A model generated the notes under the pieces. It searched no databases, was not told where the DNA came from, and saw nothing but the letters and a program-made list of their open reading frames with translations. 64,000 nucleotides of DNA from Solirubrobacter taibaiensis (lineage in GTDB: Bacteria; Actinomycetota; Thermoleophilia; Solirubrobacterales; Solirubrobacteraceae), in assembly GCA_027587225.1 (NCBI GenBank), contig JAPDDQ010000001.1, positions 186,001 through 250,000 of the forward strand. The letters run 5' to 3'. Positions 53,740 to 61,878 of this stretch are shown piece by piece. Positions within the stretch are counted from its first letter, which is position 1, and each line of letters starts with the position of its first letter. The position numbers and the translations under genes were made by a program.

Positions 53740-54197
53740 GTGCCGATCATATGCTCCCGGCACCTAATAGTGAAACTATGAAGACCGAGCAGCAGTCGTC
53801 GTGCCTCCGCCTGCTGCCGAGATCAGCCTGTCTTAGCGCGACATCGGGCCGGATCTCGACCAGCACCAAATTGCGACCCCTCCACTAACTAATACGTAAC
53901 CCGGATCAACCATCACCCGGCGCGCCCCTGGGTTGGCAGCAGCTGCTGCTCGACGGGCAGCTGGTGCGCGCCGAACCCGAGCGGCTGCGCCACCGGCCTG
54001 CAAACCGCCGACCCGAGTCGTCTTCCACGCCGCCCGCGACTCCCAACCGCCTGCCGAGGCAATGGAAATCTGGGCCCACTGGCGAGCGGGTGTTCACATC
54101 GGTCCGCGACGGCGGGCGTGTCCGACTTGACTTGACGCGGTGGGAGAAACACGTAGGCCACTACTGAAGTCTCGCTGGTCGAGCGAGGGCGACTTGA
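53740..54197. other. Intergenic stretch with one gene-like reading
   Basis: Upstream of the FN3-like gene. The first 170 bases are plain spacer that must hold the promoter for the minus-strand genes. From about 53928 to the stop at 54165-54167 one plus-strand frame reads like protein (opening LGWQQLLLDGQLVRAEPERL, ending VRLDLTRWEKHVGHY), but no start or family is clear. It may be the 5' debris of the next fragment. Confidence 0.4.
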
Positions 54198-54587
54198 CGA
54201 GGCGACGCGAGAGGAGCAAGCTCGCTGCGAGCGCCGCTGGCAGAACAGCTCTGGGGCACCTATTCCGTTCGAGACCACTGCACCGAGTACCCGTTCGTCG
54301 CTGATTTGGTCCTCTATGACCGGCTGGTGGTGCCCGTGCCGCCGAAGGACGACGAGGATGAGTGGCAGCGCTGGCGCGAGAAGGACTGGAAGCCCGACCT
54401 CCAAGGCTTGCTCCTCGACGAACTGGAAGACTATGTCCGCCGCATTCCGTGGAGTGACAGGCTCCGCGAGGATCGGAACGCGATGGGCGTCGTCGAGGAG
54501 GGTGCTGATCCCGAGGTTGACCTTCTCGCCGTGGCCGCCGCTCAGGACACGCGGTCGCGACGAGGCACACCGCGCAGCGCTCGGTGA
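54198..54587 (+). pseudogene. Unnamed plus-strand gene fragment
   Basis: A coding-looking frame opens after a stop near 54195 and lacks any good start: it reads LAEQLWGTYSVRDHCTEYPF, then VADLVLYDRLVVPVPP, a DEDEWQRWREKDW segment and LLLDELEDYVRRIPW before drifting into low-quality sequence and stopping at 54587. The DRLVVPVPP pattern is common in uncharacterised actinobacterial proteins, but I cannot name it. It is probably a truncated or frameshifted gene. It runs into the 3' end of the broken galactose-oxidase-like gene on the other strand. Confidence 0.45.
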
Positions 54588-56312
54588 GCTGGATCCAGCG
54601 CGGGCTCGTTGAAGGTCGTCCGCCGACTTCCCGGGCGCGGCAGAGGACACGATCCACAGCATGTAGAAGCCTGGGGGAGCGTGTGACATCTGCGGCGTGG
54701 TAGGCGCGCGAACGATCAGATCCTGCCCGCTGGTCGGGGGAGTGACTGTGAGCTGAACGTAGCGTTGCTCGGAATCGGTGTGGTGCGTCGGACAGCCGGG
54801 CCGCATCAGCACGACGTACTCGATCTCGGCGTGATCCGGAGTTCGGACGTTGAACAACGTCGTCATAGTGGATCTGGTTGATCGGACAGCCGTTCCGAAA
54901 CACGCCCGTGATCGCGGGCCGCGGTCCGTTGTGGAAGTAGCGCGGCTCGAAGATCTCGTAGTCCTTGCGGTTCAGATCGAGTTCGCCGAACTCGTACGTA
55001 GGCCCACGCCAACCAGTCGGGTACGGATCGTCGAGCTCCGGCTCGTCGTCATGGCCGTCAGCGCCGCCGATGACGATGACGCGGCCATCCGCCAGCAACA
55101 GGGCGACTGAGTGGTACATCCGCGCGTGCTTCATCGGCGCCATCTCGATGAACCCCGCGCCGTCGAAGAACTCCGGGGTGAGCGACGGGTTCGTTCCCCC
55201 GCCGACCGAATGCCACTTGTAGCGATCGTGCCCGCCCACGACGAGGACGGTGCCGTCGGGCAACAACACACAGTGGCCGTTGATGCGGCCGTGCCGCATC
55301 GGGCCACCTGGTGCGTCCGACCATTTCGGCGGGTTGACGGCCGTCTCGAGGATCTCCGCGCTCATCGGATCCGTATCTGTATGGATGTGATCGAAGCTGC
55401 CGGTTCCGCCGCCTCCACGCATGATCGGGACGTCCATGCCATTGAGCGCCAGGCTGCCGCCGATCACCAGGATCTTGCCCTCGTTTGCCGGCGGCAGGAG
55501 CACGCTCATGCCCTCCTCCCGGCGCGGCTGCGTGGGCATCCGGCCCGGGAAGGGTGTCCATGACCCGCTGTCGCCGGTAACCGTCATCGCCATCGTGTCC
55601 GGCTCGACGACCTGCTGGCCCCAGTTCGTGTGCGTGTAGTAGACCTTGCCGTCCGGCGCCAGATGCAGACCGGGATACAGCGGAAGAACCACATCCGCCC
55701 CTGTGAGCACCTCCGCTTCCCAGTTCCAGACACTGGGGTCGAAGATCTCGACGGTCTCGGCGATCGGAGTGCTAGGTGGCAGGACGTTGTTCGGCGACGT
55801 CGGCCGAGTGGATCTCGGCCGCGCCGACCGGAAGCGATGATCACGCGCCCGTAGCCAAGAACCACAGGCGTCGGGTACCAGCGGCCTTGGTTGAGCTCTT
55901 CACCGGTCCCCTCCCACTCGTCCTTGATGGGATCGAACAGACAGATGTTCGTCGCCCCGACGCTTCCGTAGGTTTTCGAAGTCGGGGTCTGAGCCGCCGA
56001 CGGCGAGGATGCGCCCGTCGGCGATCTGCACGTAGTGACAGCAGAACCGGTCCATGCCGCGCGGAAACGGCGCGGGCTTGACCGTCGCTGGACTCTGCGG
56101 GTCGAAGACGTAGCTGATGGTTGGGTAGTGCGCGGTCTCCGCGTGGCCGGAAACCACAGCAGCTTGCCGGTGTGAAGAAGGACGGCGTGCAGCACGAACA
56201 CCCCGCGCGTGTCAGGAATCGCCCGGAGATCCAAGTCGTACGTTTCGGGCGGGGGGACCGGAACCGGGACCGGCAGTGCGGGAAGCCAACGACCCTGCGT
56301 GACCGGCGGCAC
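54560..56312 (-). pseudogene. Galactose-oxidase-like (kelch + DUF1929) gene broken by frameshifts
   Basis: Read across frames, this is a copper-radical oxidase-like protein: a kelch beta-propeller followed by a DUF1929 C-terminal domain. Pieces in order: FVLHAVLLHTGKLLWF; MDRFCCHYVQIADGRILAVG (Cys at the position of the thioether cysteine); GRWYPTPVVLGYGRVIIASG; a long intact part with GKILVIGGSLALNG, HGRINGHCVLLPDGTVLVVG and ARMYHSVALLLADGRVIVIG (Tyr-His pair); then in another frame VVLMRPGCPTHHTDSEQRYV and SHAPPGFYMLWIV; and lastly GRPSTSPRWIQL. Frame changes occur near 56155, 55975, 55820, 54870 and 54625. GTG 56312 lies 12 bases after the DUF1326 stop with GAGGGG before it. Either a true pseudogene or a stretch of sequencing indels. 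Confidence 0.82.
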
Positions 56313-56324
56313 CGGTAAGGCCCC

Positions 56325-56942
56325 TCACGCGATTCCGGCGTGCTCGTACTCGAATCGGCCGCGCATGGCTGCGCGGCCCGTGACGTCGATATCGAACCCC
56401 ATGCCCGGCGCGTCGATGCGAAACGACGAGCTTCGTCCGACGTCGGCGCGTGGGCCGAGCACGGTGCTGAGCCTGGCATGCGCGGGTTCCACGACGCCGC
56501 CGTCGGACCCGTGCAGCACCTCGGCGTCGCCGCGCACGCGGCGCCCGACCGTGAGGGTCATCGACGTGCCCTCTGCGCGGATGTCGATCGGCGCCTTCTC
56601 GACGGAGAGCAGCTCACCGAGCAGCGTGCCGAGTTCTTCTAGGAGGCCGCCGAGCCGACCGGAGAACACATGCTCGAGCACCTCGATCTGCGTGTCGTCC
56701 GCGTCATCGTCGACGTACATCCGCACACTCTGGGAGGCGGCATCACGATGCCCGGCGTGGAAGGAGAGACTGACTACCTGGCGCCCACTGACGTCGATGT
56801 CACCGATCGCGCCTTCGTCGATCGACCAGGCGAACACGCCCGTGCATCGGTCCTCGTCGGGCGGCAGGTTGACCCAGCAGGGGCAGACCGTCTTGTAGTT
56901 GCACAGCTCGAGAAACGTGCCCGCAAGCCGGCACGAAGTCAA
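56325..56942 (-). CDS. DUF1326 family protein
   Basis: A 205-aa protein of the DUF1326 family. The opening LAGTFLELCNYKTVCPCWVN with its CxC pair, the segment RCTGVFAWSIDEGAIGDIDV and the closing GFDIDVTGRAAMRGRFEYEH are typical, as is the length near 200. TTG 56942 is the start that fits family alignments; the in-frame region upstream to 57182 does not look like this family. No reaction is known for DUF1326. It is the first gene of the minus-strand series and directly precedes the galactose-oxidase-like gene. Its CxC could bind metal; that is inference. Confidence 0.82.
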   Translation of the reverse strand: MTSCRLAGTFLELCNYKTVCPCWVNLPPDEDRCTGVFAWSIDEGAIGDIDVSGRQVVSLSFHAGHRDAASQSVRMYVDDDADDTQIEVLEHVFSGRLGGLLEELGTLLGELLSVEKAPIDIRAEGTSMTLTVGRRVRGDAEVLHGSDGGVVEPAHARLSTVLGPRADVGRSSSFRIDAPGMGFDIDVTGRAAMRGRFEYEHAGIA

Positions 56943-57209
56943 TTTGCAGGGACATGTCTGACCGACTACTCCCGCCGTTGCGGTTCTTAGGTCCGCGCGC
57001 TCGTACTCAACAGGAGTGAACCGGCGCCGTTCGAGCATCACTGACCATGTGTGCCTATTTGGGCAAGTGATGAAGTCAACACCGTGTCGCAGAGTCGCGG
57101 AAGGTAGGTCCGACCGGAGGAAGATCTGAGTAACAACCTTGACGCTCGCTACGCGCGTCTCGAAGCCGTTGATGCCGGACACCTACCAAGAACAGGGCAC
57201 GACCAACGA

Positions 57210-58294
57210 GTGGCACGCACAATTGGGTTGAAAGCTCCTCGCGGCACCCGCGGCGGCCCAGGACCGCCCAGCGATCACAACCTGGCCGCACTCATCGACA
57301 CGGACGGAATTGTCCGCATGTGCGTGGAGCAGATGATCGAGGAGGCCATCCACCTGATGACCCAGACCCGGCGCAGGCTGTTGTCCGCGACGTCAGTGGA
57401 CTGCTGGAGGCGCTGCGCGTCATCGTCCGGCGCGCGCGGTGTGGCCGCCCCCGGGACGGGCCACGCCGTTCCGATGTCGAGTCTCTTCGCGTACATGATG
57501 ATGACGCCGGCGGCAGAAGCGGCGTTCCGGCTCGCACGCTTAAACGGCGCGCTGCGAGCAGTGCTGAGGGAATGGTGTGAGTTCCTGGACAGCAAGGAGA
57601 GCTGCTCTGTGCTCAACGAAGGGCCGAGCGGCTGACTGTCAGAGCCCGCGCAGCAGGCCAACAGGCTTGGAGATTCGAGAATCCCGACCGGTCCAAGCCG
57701 CATTGGAGCTGGAAGTCCTACACGACTTCTTCCGCCGCCAGACCAGCCGTCGATGCGGCCGGTGGCTCGGCCGCACGACCCCCCGCGTGATCGTCTCCGC
57801 GAATGACGGCACGGTGTCGACCGTCGCGCGCGGCGTGCAGCGCCGGACGCGTTCTGGCTCAAGGGCCGGCCGTATTCGCTTGGAACTACCTCGCTAGCAT
57901 TCCCCGATCGACGGGATCGTCCGCGAACTCGAGCATGCGGAGGGATGTTCAGCGATCTTGAGGTCGTGGGCGAGAGCATCCATGCCGTCATTGAAGGCCT
58001 CGGGTACGAGGCGTCGGTCAACACGCGTGGGCTGGCGTACATCGAAGGTGAAACCCGGCAATCGGAGTCGTCTGCGTTGTCTCGATCGGTATCACCGACA
58101 TCTCGTCGTGACGTTTGCCTACGACAGGGCGAGACGGTGAGAAAGGGCAAGAGCTGCGGTGGTTCAGCTGGCGGCTCGACGCTGGCACTCGTTTCCGACC
58201 CGGTGCCGTAGCGCGATTCACCATCGAGGCTCCGGACCACCCGCAGCCGCCGGCGATCCGGGTGAACGCGCAGCTCGCGATGGCCTACTTGTGA
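57210..58294 (+). pseudogene. Phosphatidylserine decarboxylase family gene, multiply frameshifted
   Basis: Pieces in all three plus frames assemble into a phosphatidylserine decarboxylase with the N-terminal PSDC-type domain: LIDTDGIVRMCVEQMIEE; PMSSLFAYMMMTPAAEAAFR with EWCEFLDSKESCSVLNEGPS; SKPHWSWKSY; RVIVSANDGTVSTVARGVQ; FWLKGRPYSL; VNTRGLAYIEGE; VVCVVSIGITDISS; GETVRKGK; GGSTLALV; and VARFTIEAPDHP, stopping at 58294. The GGST (58170-58181) is the self-cleavage site where the serine becomes the pyruvoyl cofactor. At least seven frame changes make the gene non-functional as read. The intact enzyme would turn phosphatidylserine into phosphatidylethanolamine. It converges on the minus-strand gene that ends at 58302. 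Confidence 0.85.
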
Positions 58295-58301
58295 TTGAGC
58301 G

Positions 58302-58841
58302 TCATTCCAGGGCGCCGACGACGTGCTCGGCATCGTCGTGGTCAAAGGCGTCCAGAACCCCCGCGCTGATCTCGGCATGGCTCAGCCAGCGCCAGCCGTG
58401 TCCGCTGCTCACGCGTCCGAGAACGATCCGCCGATAGCGCGATCCGAGCCGGTCTCTGACGGCATCCGCCTGAACTGCGGAGGCCATCGAAGATGTCCCG
58501 AGCACGTGCAGGAGTAGACCTGAATCGGCGATCTGCTCGGCGACGACTCGCAGCGCCTCGGGCTCGGAGGATCGGATCCAGCACACTGCGAGCTCGAGCG
58601 GGCCGTAGCGCTCGCGTGCCTGCCCGATCGCCGTTCGAAAGCCGACGGTGTCACGGTAGTCGATGCCGATCGACGCGATCGCGGGATGTTGGGCGGAAAG
58701 GCGCTCGAGTTTGGCGGCGTCGCGCGCGACGACGGACACGCGCCAGCCCCGTCTCGCGAATCCGGTGCACGTTCCGGCCAGCATGCCGCTGCCTCCGACG
58801 ACGAGCGCGTGCGGAAGCGCCGTCTCACCTCTGCCACTCAC
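58302..58841 (-). CDS. Short NAD(P)-binding (SDR-like) protein
   Basis: A 179-aa Rossmann-fold protein: HALVVGGSGMLAGTCTGFAR at the N-terminus is a glycine-rich cofactor motif, followed by VSVVARDAAKLERLSA. There is no YxxxK catalytic pair, and the protein is some 60 residues shorter than standard SDRs, so it may be a sensor or atypical reductase. It starts at GTG 58841, 17 bases inside the LuxR-type gene end, so both are probably co-translated. The role in the adjacent peptide locus is unknown. Confidence 0.72.
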   Translation of the reverse strand: MSGRGETALPHALVVGGSGMLAGTCTGFARRGWRVSVVARDAAKLERLSAQHPAIASIGIDYRDTVGFRTAIGQARERYGPLELAVCWIRSSEPEALRVVAEQIADSGLLLHVLGTSSMASAVQADAVRDRLGSRYRRIVLGRVSSGHGWRWLSHAEISAGVLDAFDHDDAEHVVGALE

Positions 58842-59529
58842 CGAGGCCAGCTTCCCGCGCCCACGCGGCCGCTTCGACGCGCCGATTGACGTGCAGCTTC
58901 TCGAGGATCGTGTGCACGTGGTTCTTCACCGTCGCCAGTTCGATGCAGAGCTCTCGCGCAATCGCCTTGTTCGACAAGCCGCACTCGATCAGCCTCAGGA
59001 TCTCGGCCTGCCGGGATGTCAGCGGCTGGGTGTCCGTGGTCCCGCGTGCGTGATCGCCGGCGAGACTCGCCACGCGTTGGATCAAGACCGCGGCCGCCCG
59101 CGGCGAGCACAGCGCCTCACCTCTAGCCGCAGTTTCGATCGCGCTATGAAGGTCAGCGAGCGAACATTCGGCGGAGATCGAACCCGCGAGACCCGCTTCG
59201 GCCCAGGCCAACACGTCGCTGGCATTGTCTCCGCCACCGATGCCGATGACCTTGAGGTCGGGGTTCGCGGCCAGCAGCTGCCGCGCGTCCGCCAGACCGC
59301 GCGACGAAGTGACGTCGACCAGCGCCACGTCCACGCCCAGCTCGAGTAGACGCCGGGCCGCTGGCGCTCCGGGGGGCACGCTCGCGACGACGTTCACGCC
59401 ATCCTCCTCGACGAGCATCCGCTCCAGGCCTTCGCGGTACAGCCGTGTCGAGGCCACGATGAGGACCTGGGCCGTGTGACGCCCTAGCCGTTGTGACGTT
59501 GTGTCGGAGCCCGCGACGTACCGATCCAC
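58825..59529 (-). CDS. LuxR/NarL-type response regulator with degenerate receiver
   Basis: A 234-aa regulator. The receiver domain (about 20-135) keeps a candidate phosphorylation Asp (D72 in VDVALVDV), but the acidic pair after the first strand is replaced (LIVASTRLYREG instead of the usual DD), and the conserved Lys is missing (GSISAECSLADL). The C-terminal LuxR helix-turn-helix is intact: PLTSRQAEILRLIECGLSNK then AIARELCIELATVKNHVHTI. It starts at GTG 59529 with GGAAGG upstream, and no histidine kinase is nearby. It probably binds the inverted repeats in the divergent spacer and controls the peptide operon, responding to a ligand or an unusual signal rather than normal phosphotransfer. 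Confidence 0.88.
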   Translation of the reverse strand: MDRYVAGSDTTSQRLGRHTAQVLIVASTRLYREGLERMLVEEDGVNVVASVPPGAPAARRLLELGVDVALVDVTSSRGLADARQLLAANPDLKVIGIGGGDNASDVLAWAEAGLAGSISAECSLADLHSAIETAARGEALCSPRAAAVLIQRVASLAGDHARGTTDTQPLTSRQAEILRLIECGLSNKAIARELCIELATVKNHVHTILEKLHVNRRVEAAAWAREAGLGEWQR

Positions 59530-59666
59530 AGTGAAAGGTCCCTTCCAACCGTAGATATAGAGATTCCCGAGGCACGCTCTGTACCCGCGTGTTCTGCCAA
59601 TCCTGATCGATCAGCCTTTCGCACAGCCGAGCCTATCCCCGGTGCCCGGGCTCGTCAACTGACACG

Positions 59667-59713
59667 AGATCTAGATCTGTCGAACATCTGGATCTAGCTC
59701 TCCGCCTAGATCC
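59667..59713. promoter_or_regulatory. Inverted repeats in the divergent spacer (likely operator)
   Basis: Between the LuxR-type gene and the peptide gene lie a perfect 12-bp palindrome, AGATCTAGATCT (59667-59678), and an 8-bp inverted repeat, GGATCTAG (59690-59697) and CTAGATCC (59706-59713), with an 8-bp gap. They share the GATCTAG core, so three copies of one half-site are present. Their AT content is unlike the surroundings. A weak -10-like TATGAT lies at 59757-59762. Binding by the neighbouring LuxR-type protein is inference. Confidence 0.6.
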
Positions 59714-59802
59714 ATGTTGCATCCACCGACCCATTCTGACCCGTGTGGCGGTTGCTTATGATCGGGCAATCCCTCTCATCCATCTCACAGAAGGAGTCAC
59801 CG

Positions 59803-60024
59803 ATGGCCGCTGAGAAAGGCAGAGAAGAGATCCAAGCTCGGTTCTGCGTCGTCCAGCACTCTGCGCTCGAGATGCTCAACGAGCGCAATCCTAAGCAACT
59901 GATCGCGGCGCAGCGTCGCGTCGACGATGAGATGCTCAGTGCCCTCGAGTCGATGATCAAGTCGGCCCGCGCGGGAAAGCTCGAAGGCGCCGAGGCCCTC
60001 GCCCAGGCCTGTGTGGCCTGGTAG
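59803..60024 (+). CDS. Small peptide (73 aa), candidate precursor peptide
   Basis: A 73-aa peptide starting at ATG 59803 with AAGGAG (59791-59796) six bases upstream, a better start than the in-frame ATGs further up. It is helical and charged, with cysteines at positions 15 and 70 (tail ALAQACVAW). It is the first gene after the operator region, 33 bases before the TPR-like gene. Short leading peptides before an epimerase, FMN reductase and methyltransferase are what one expects of a ribosomally made, modified peptide, and the C-terminal CVAW could be the core. No family is recognised, and no hallmark modifying enzyme lies inside the window, so this is a hypothesis. Confidence 0.6.
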   Translation: MAAEKGREEIQARFCVVQHSALEMLNERNPKQLIAAQRRVDDEMLSALESMIKSARAGKLEGAEALAQACVAW

Positions 60025-60063
60025 CGCACCCGTATCCACCTGAATCTCGTCTGCTCTGTGCGC

Positions 60064-61878
60064 ATGTACGCCGGCGAGCAACTTGCGGTCTCGCCGAGCA
60101 GCTTGCATCTACGTGCTCGATCCAGAGGCGGGCAGCGCGTCTGGAACATCGGCTGCGCTACTGAACGAGATCTCGCTGAGGATCTGCGACTGCACGTGCA
60201 GCCTGACGTCCACGAATCGTTTGCCTCACTCGACGCGATCCTCGAGCAGCTGTCGCCGTACGCATCGCCCGTCGAGCGTGAGGCGCTGGCGCAGATCTCC
60301 GCCTATCTGGCCGAGGTGCGTCCTCGCTCGAGCCTTGATGGCAGCTGGGGTCGCGTCCTGCGTGACTCGGTGACGTTCGCGGTCATGCGCCGGGTCAGCC
60401 GGGAGAGCTTCTACACGGCGCGTGTGATCGATCTGAGCGCGAGGACCATCAACTCGATCCTCGCCCGGCAGCCATACGCGCGTGTCCACGTCGAGCACGC
60501 CGACCGGCTGGATCGGCCGTCGATCAAGGCGCTCGCTCGCGCGATGCTGCTCCTCGATCCCGAACAGAGATTCGCCTGGATCTGGCACTTCGGGAGCGAT
60601 CCTCTAAGCGCGAGCGCCGCTCCCGGGGATCTGTACGCGGCGTCGCGCATCGCTCTCCTCAAGCAGCTGCTCGGGATCCTCAGCCCGTCGCTCGTTCGCG
60701 AAGGCGTCGGCTCTCCGGTCCGTGGACCCGATGCCCATGATGTCGCTGGACTCGACGACATGGCGTCGGAGCTCGTGATGCAGAACTACGACCGATGCTT
60801 CCTGATCGGTGATGCGCTTCTGCACAGCTGCGACCGCAGCATGGCCAGCGAGATCCTGCGACTTACCGGCCTGGCCGCGATCAACGTCGGCCGGGCCGAG
60901 GACGCGCTCGATGCGCTGGACGCCGCCGAGCATGGTGCAGCGACCGGCCGTCGCGCGCATCTGGCGTACCTCCAAGGACTGATCGAGAGCAAGCGACGGT
61001 ACGACCTTGCTGCGAGCACGGCCCAATATCAGCGCGGTCTCGATCTGTTGGCGTCAGCGCATGACTCAGATGCTGACATGGCTCTAGAACACGGCTGGCT
61101 GCTGAACGGTCTCGCCCTCAACGAGGCGATCCTGTGGCGGCGGGCGGGTGGCTCGAAGGAGCATCATGGCACTGCGTTCGCACTCGAGCGGGAGGCGTTC
61201 GAGCTCGTACGCGACGGAGACTCCGCCGCCCGGATCTATCTCAGGTTCAACCTGCTGGCGAATTCGGCGCTCCTGATGGAGATGGCCGGCGAGTATGACG
61301 TCGCGATCGACATCTTCCACAAGACGTTCGACTTCGATGTCGATCGCAGCGCGTCGAGCCGCCGCCGGTGGGAGAGCACGATGGGCTACCGCATCGGTGT
61401 CCTGCAGTACCAGGCTGGTCGGTACGACGAGGCGTATCGGATGCTGCATCATGCCGCCGAGCAGGACGACGCGACGGAGAGCTGGCCGGTGCAGGAACGG
61501 ATCGTGCGCGCACTCGCGATCGTGGCGATGGCGCGCGGCTCGACCGCCGAAGCGGAGATGCTGTTCCGCGGCGGTCTCGAAGGCTGCCGGAAGGCGCGCG
61601 CGGCCGACGGAGCTTGCGAGCACGCGCGCGGCCTCGTGTCCGCACTCGTCGCGGCTGAGAGATTCGACGTCGCGCAGGACGTAGTCAGCGAGCTTCGCGA
61701 GGAGGAAGGCATCGACCTCGCTGAGCCGCTCGAGCAGATCAGACCCAAGCCGCCTTCGGGCAAGCTGCCCGCCTATTTCCCGGAAATCGATCTCGAAGGT
61801 GTTCCCGCGATCGACCTCAACCGTTACCTGGGCACGGCGTCGGCCCCCGGCGCTGGGTCGGCGCCTTGGCGGAACTGA
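60064..61878 (+). CDS. TPR-like helical repeat protein
   Basis: A protein of about 604 aa built of helical repeats resembling tetratricopeptide units, for example AEDALDALDAAEHGAATGRR, AGEYDVAIDIFHKTFDFDVD, AGRYDEAYRMLHHAAEQDD and RGSTAEAEMLFRGGLEGCRK. The first 150 residues include SARTINSILARQPYARVHVE, possibly a DNA- or partner-binding segment. The C-terminal tail, PSGKLPAYFPEIDLEGVPAI then DLNRYLG, is proline-rich and distinct. The start is uncertain: ATG 60064, GTG 60058 or a downstream codon; none has a good ribosome site. The stop overlaps the epimerase start (TGATG). It could bind the upstream peptide or act as a scaffold or regulator. Confidence 0.75.
   Translation: MYAGEQLAVSPSSLHLRARSRGGQRVWNIGCATERDLAEDLRLHVQPDVHESFASLDAILEQLSPYASPVEREALAQISAYLAEVRPRSSLDGSWGRVLRDSVTFAVMRRVSRESFYTARVIDLSARTINSILARQPYARVHVEHADRLDRPSIKALARAMLLLDPEQRFAWIWHFGSDPLSASAAPGDLYAASRIALLKQLLGILSPSLVREGVGSPVRGPDAHDVAGLDDMASELVMQNYDRCFLIGDALLHSCDRSMASEILRLTGLAAINVGRAEDALDALDAAEHGAATGRRAHLAYLQGLIESKRRYDLAASTAQYQRGLDLLASAHDSDADMALEHGWLLNGLALNEAILWRRAGGSKEHHGTAFALEREAFELVRDGDSAARIYLRFNLLANSALLMEMAGEYDVAIDIFHKTFDFDVDRSASSRRRWESTMGYRIGVLQYQAGRYDEAYRMLHHAAEQDDATESWPVQERIVRALAIVAMARGSTAEAEMLFRGGLEGCRKARAADGACEHARGLVSALVAAERFDVAQDVVSELREEEGIDLAEPLEQIRPKPPSGKLPAYFPEIDLEGVPAIDLNRYLGTASAPGAGSAPWRN

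Noticed and set aside
56943-57182. N-terminal extension of the DUF1326 protein to ATG 57182
   Set aside because: Family similarity begins at TTG 56942; the upstream residues do not fit.
57275-58378. Minus-strand 367-codon open frame
   Set aside because: Shadow of the decarboxylase pseudogene on the plus strand.
59743-59802. Earlier ATG codons for the 73-aa peptide
   Set aside because: They lack a ribosome site, whereas AAGGAG sits six bases before ATG 59803.
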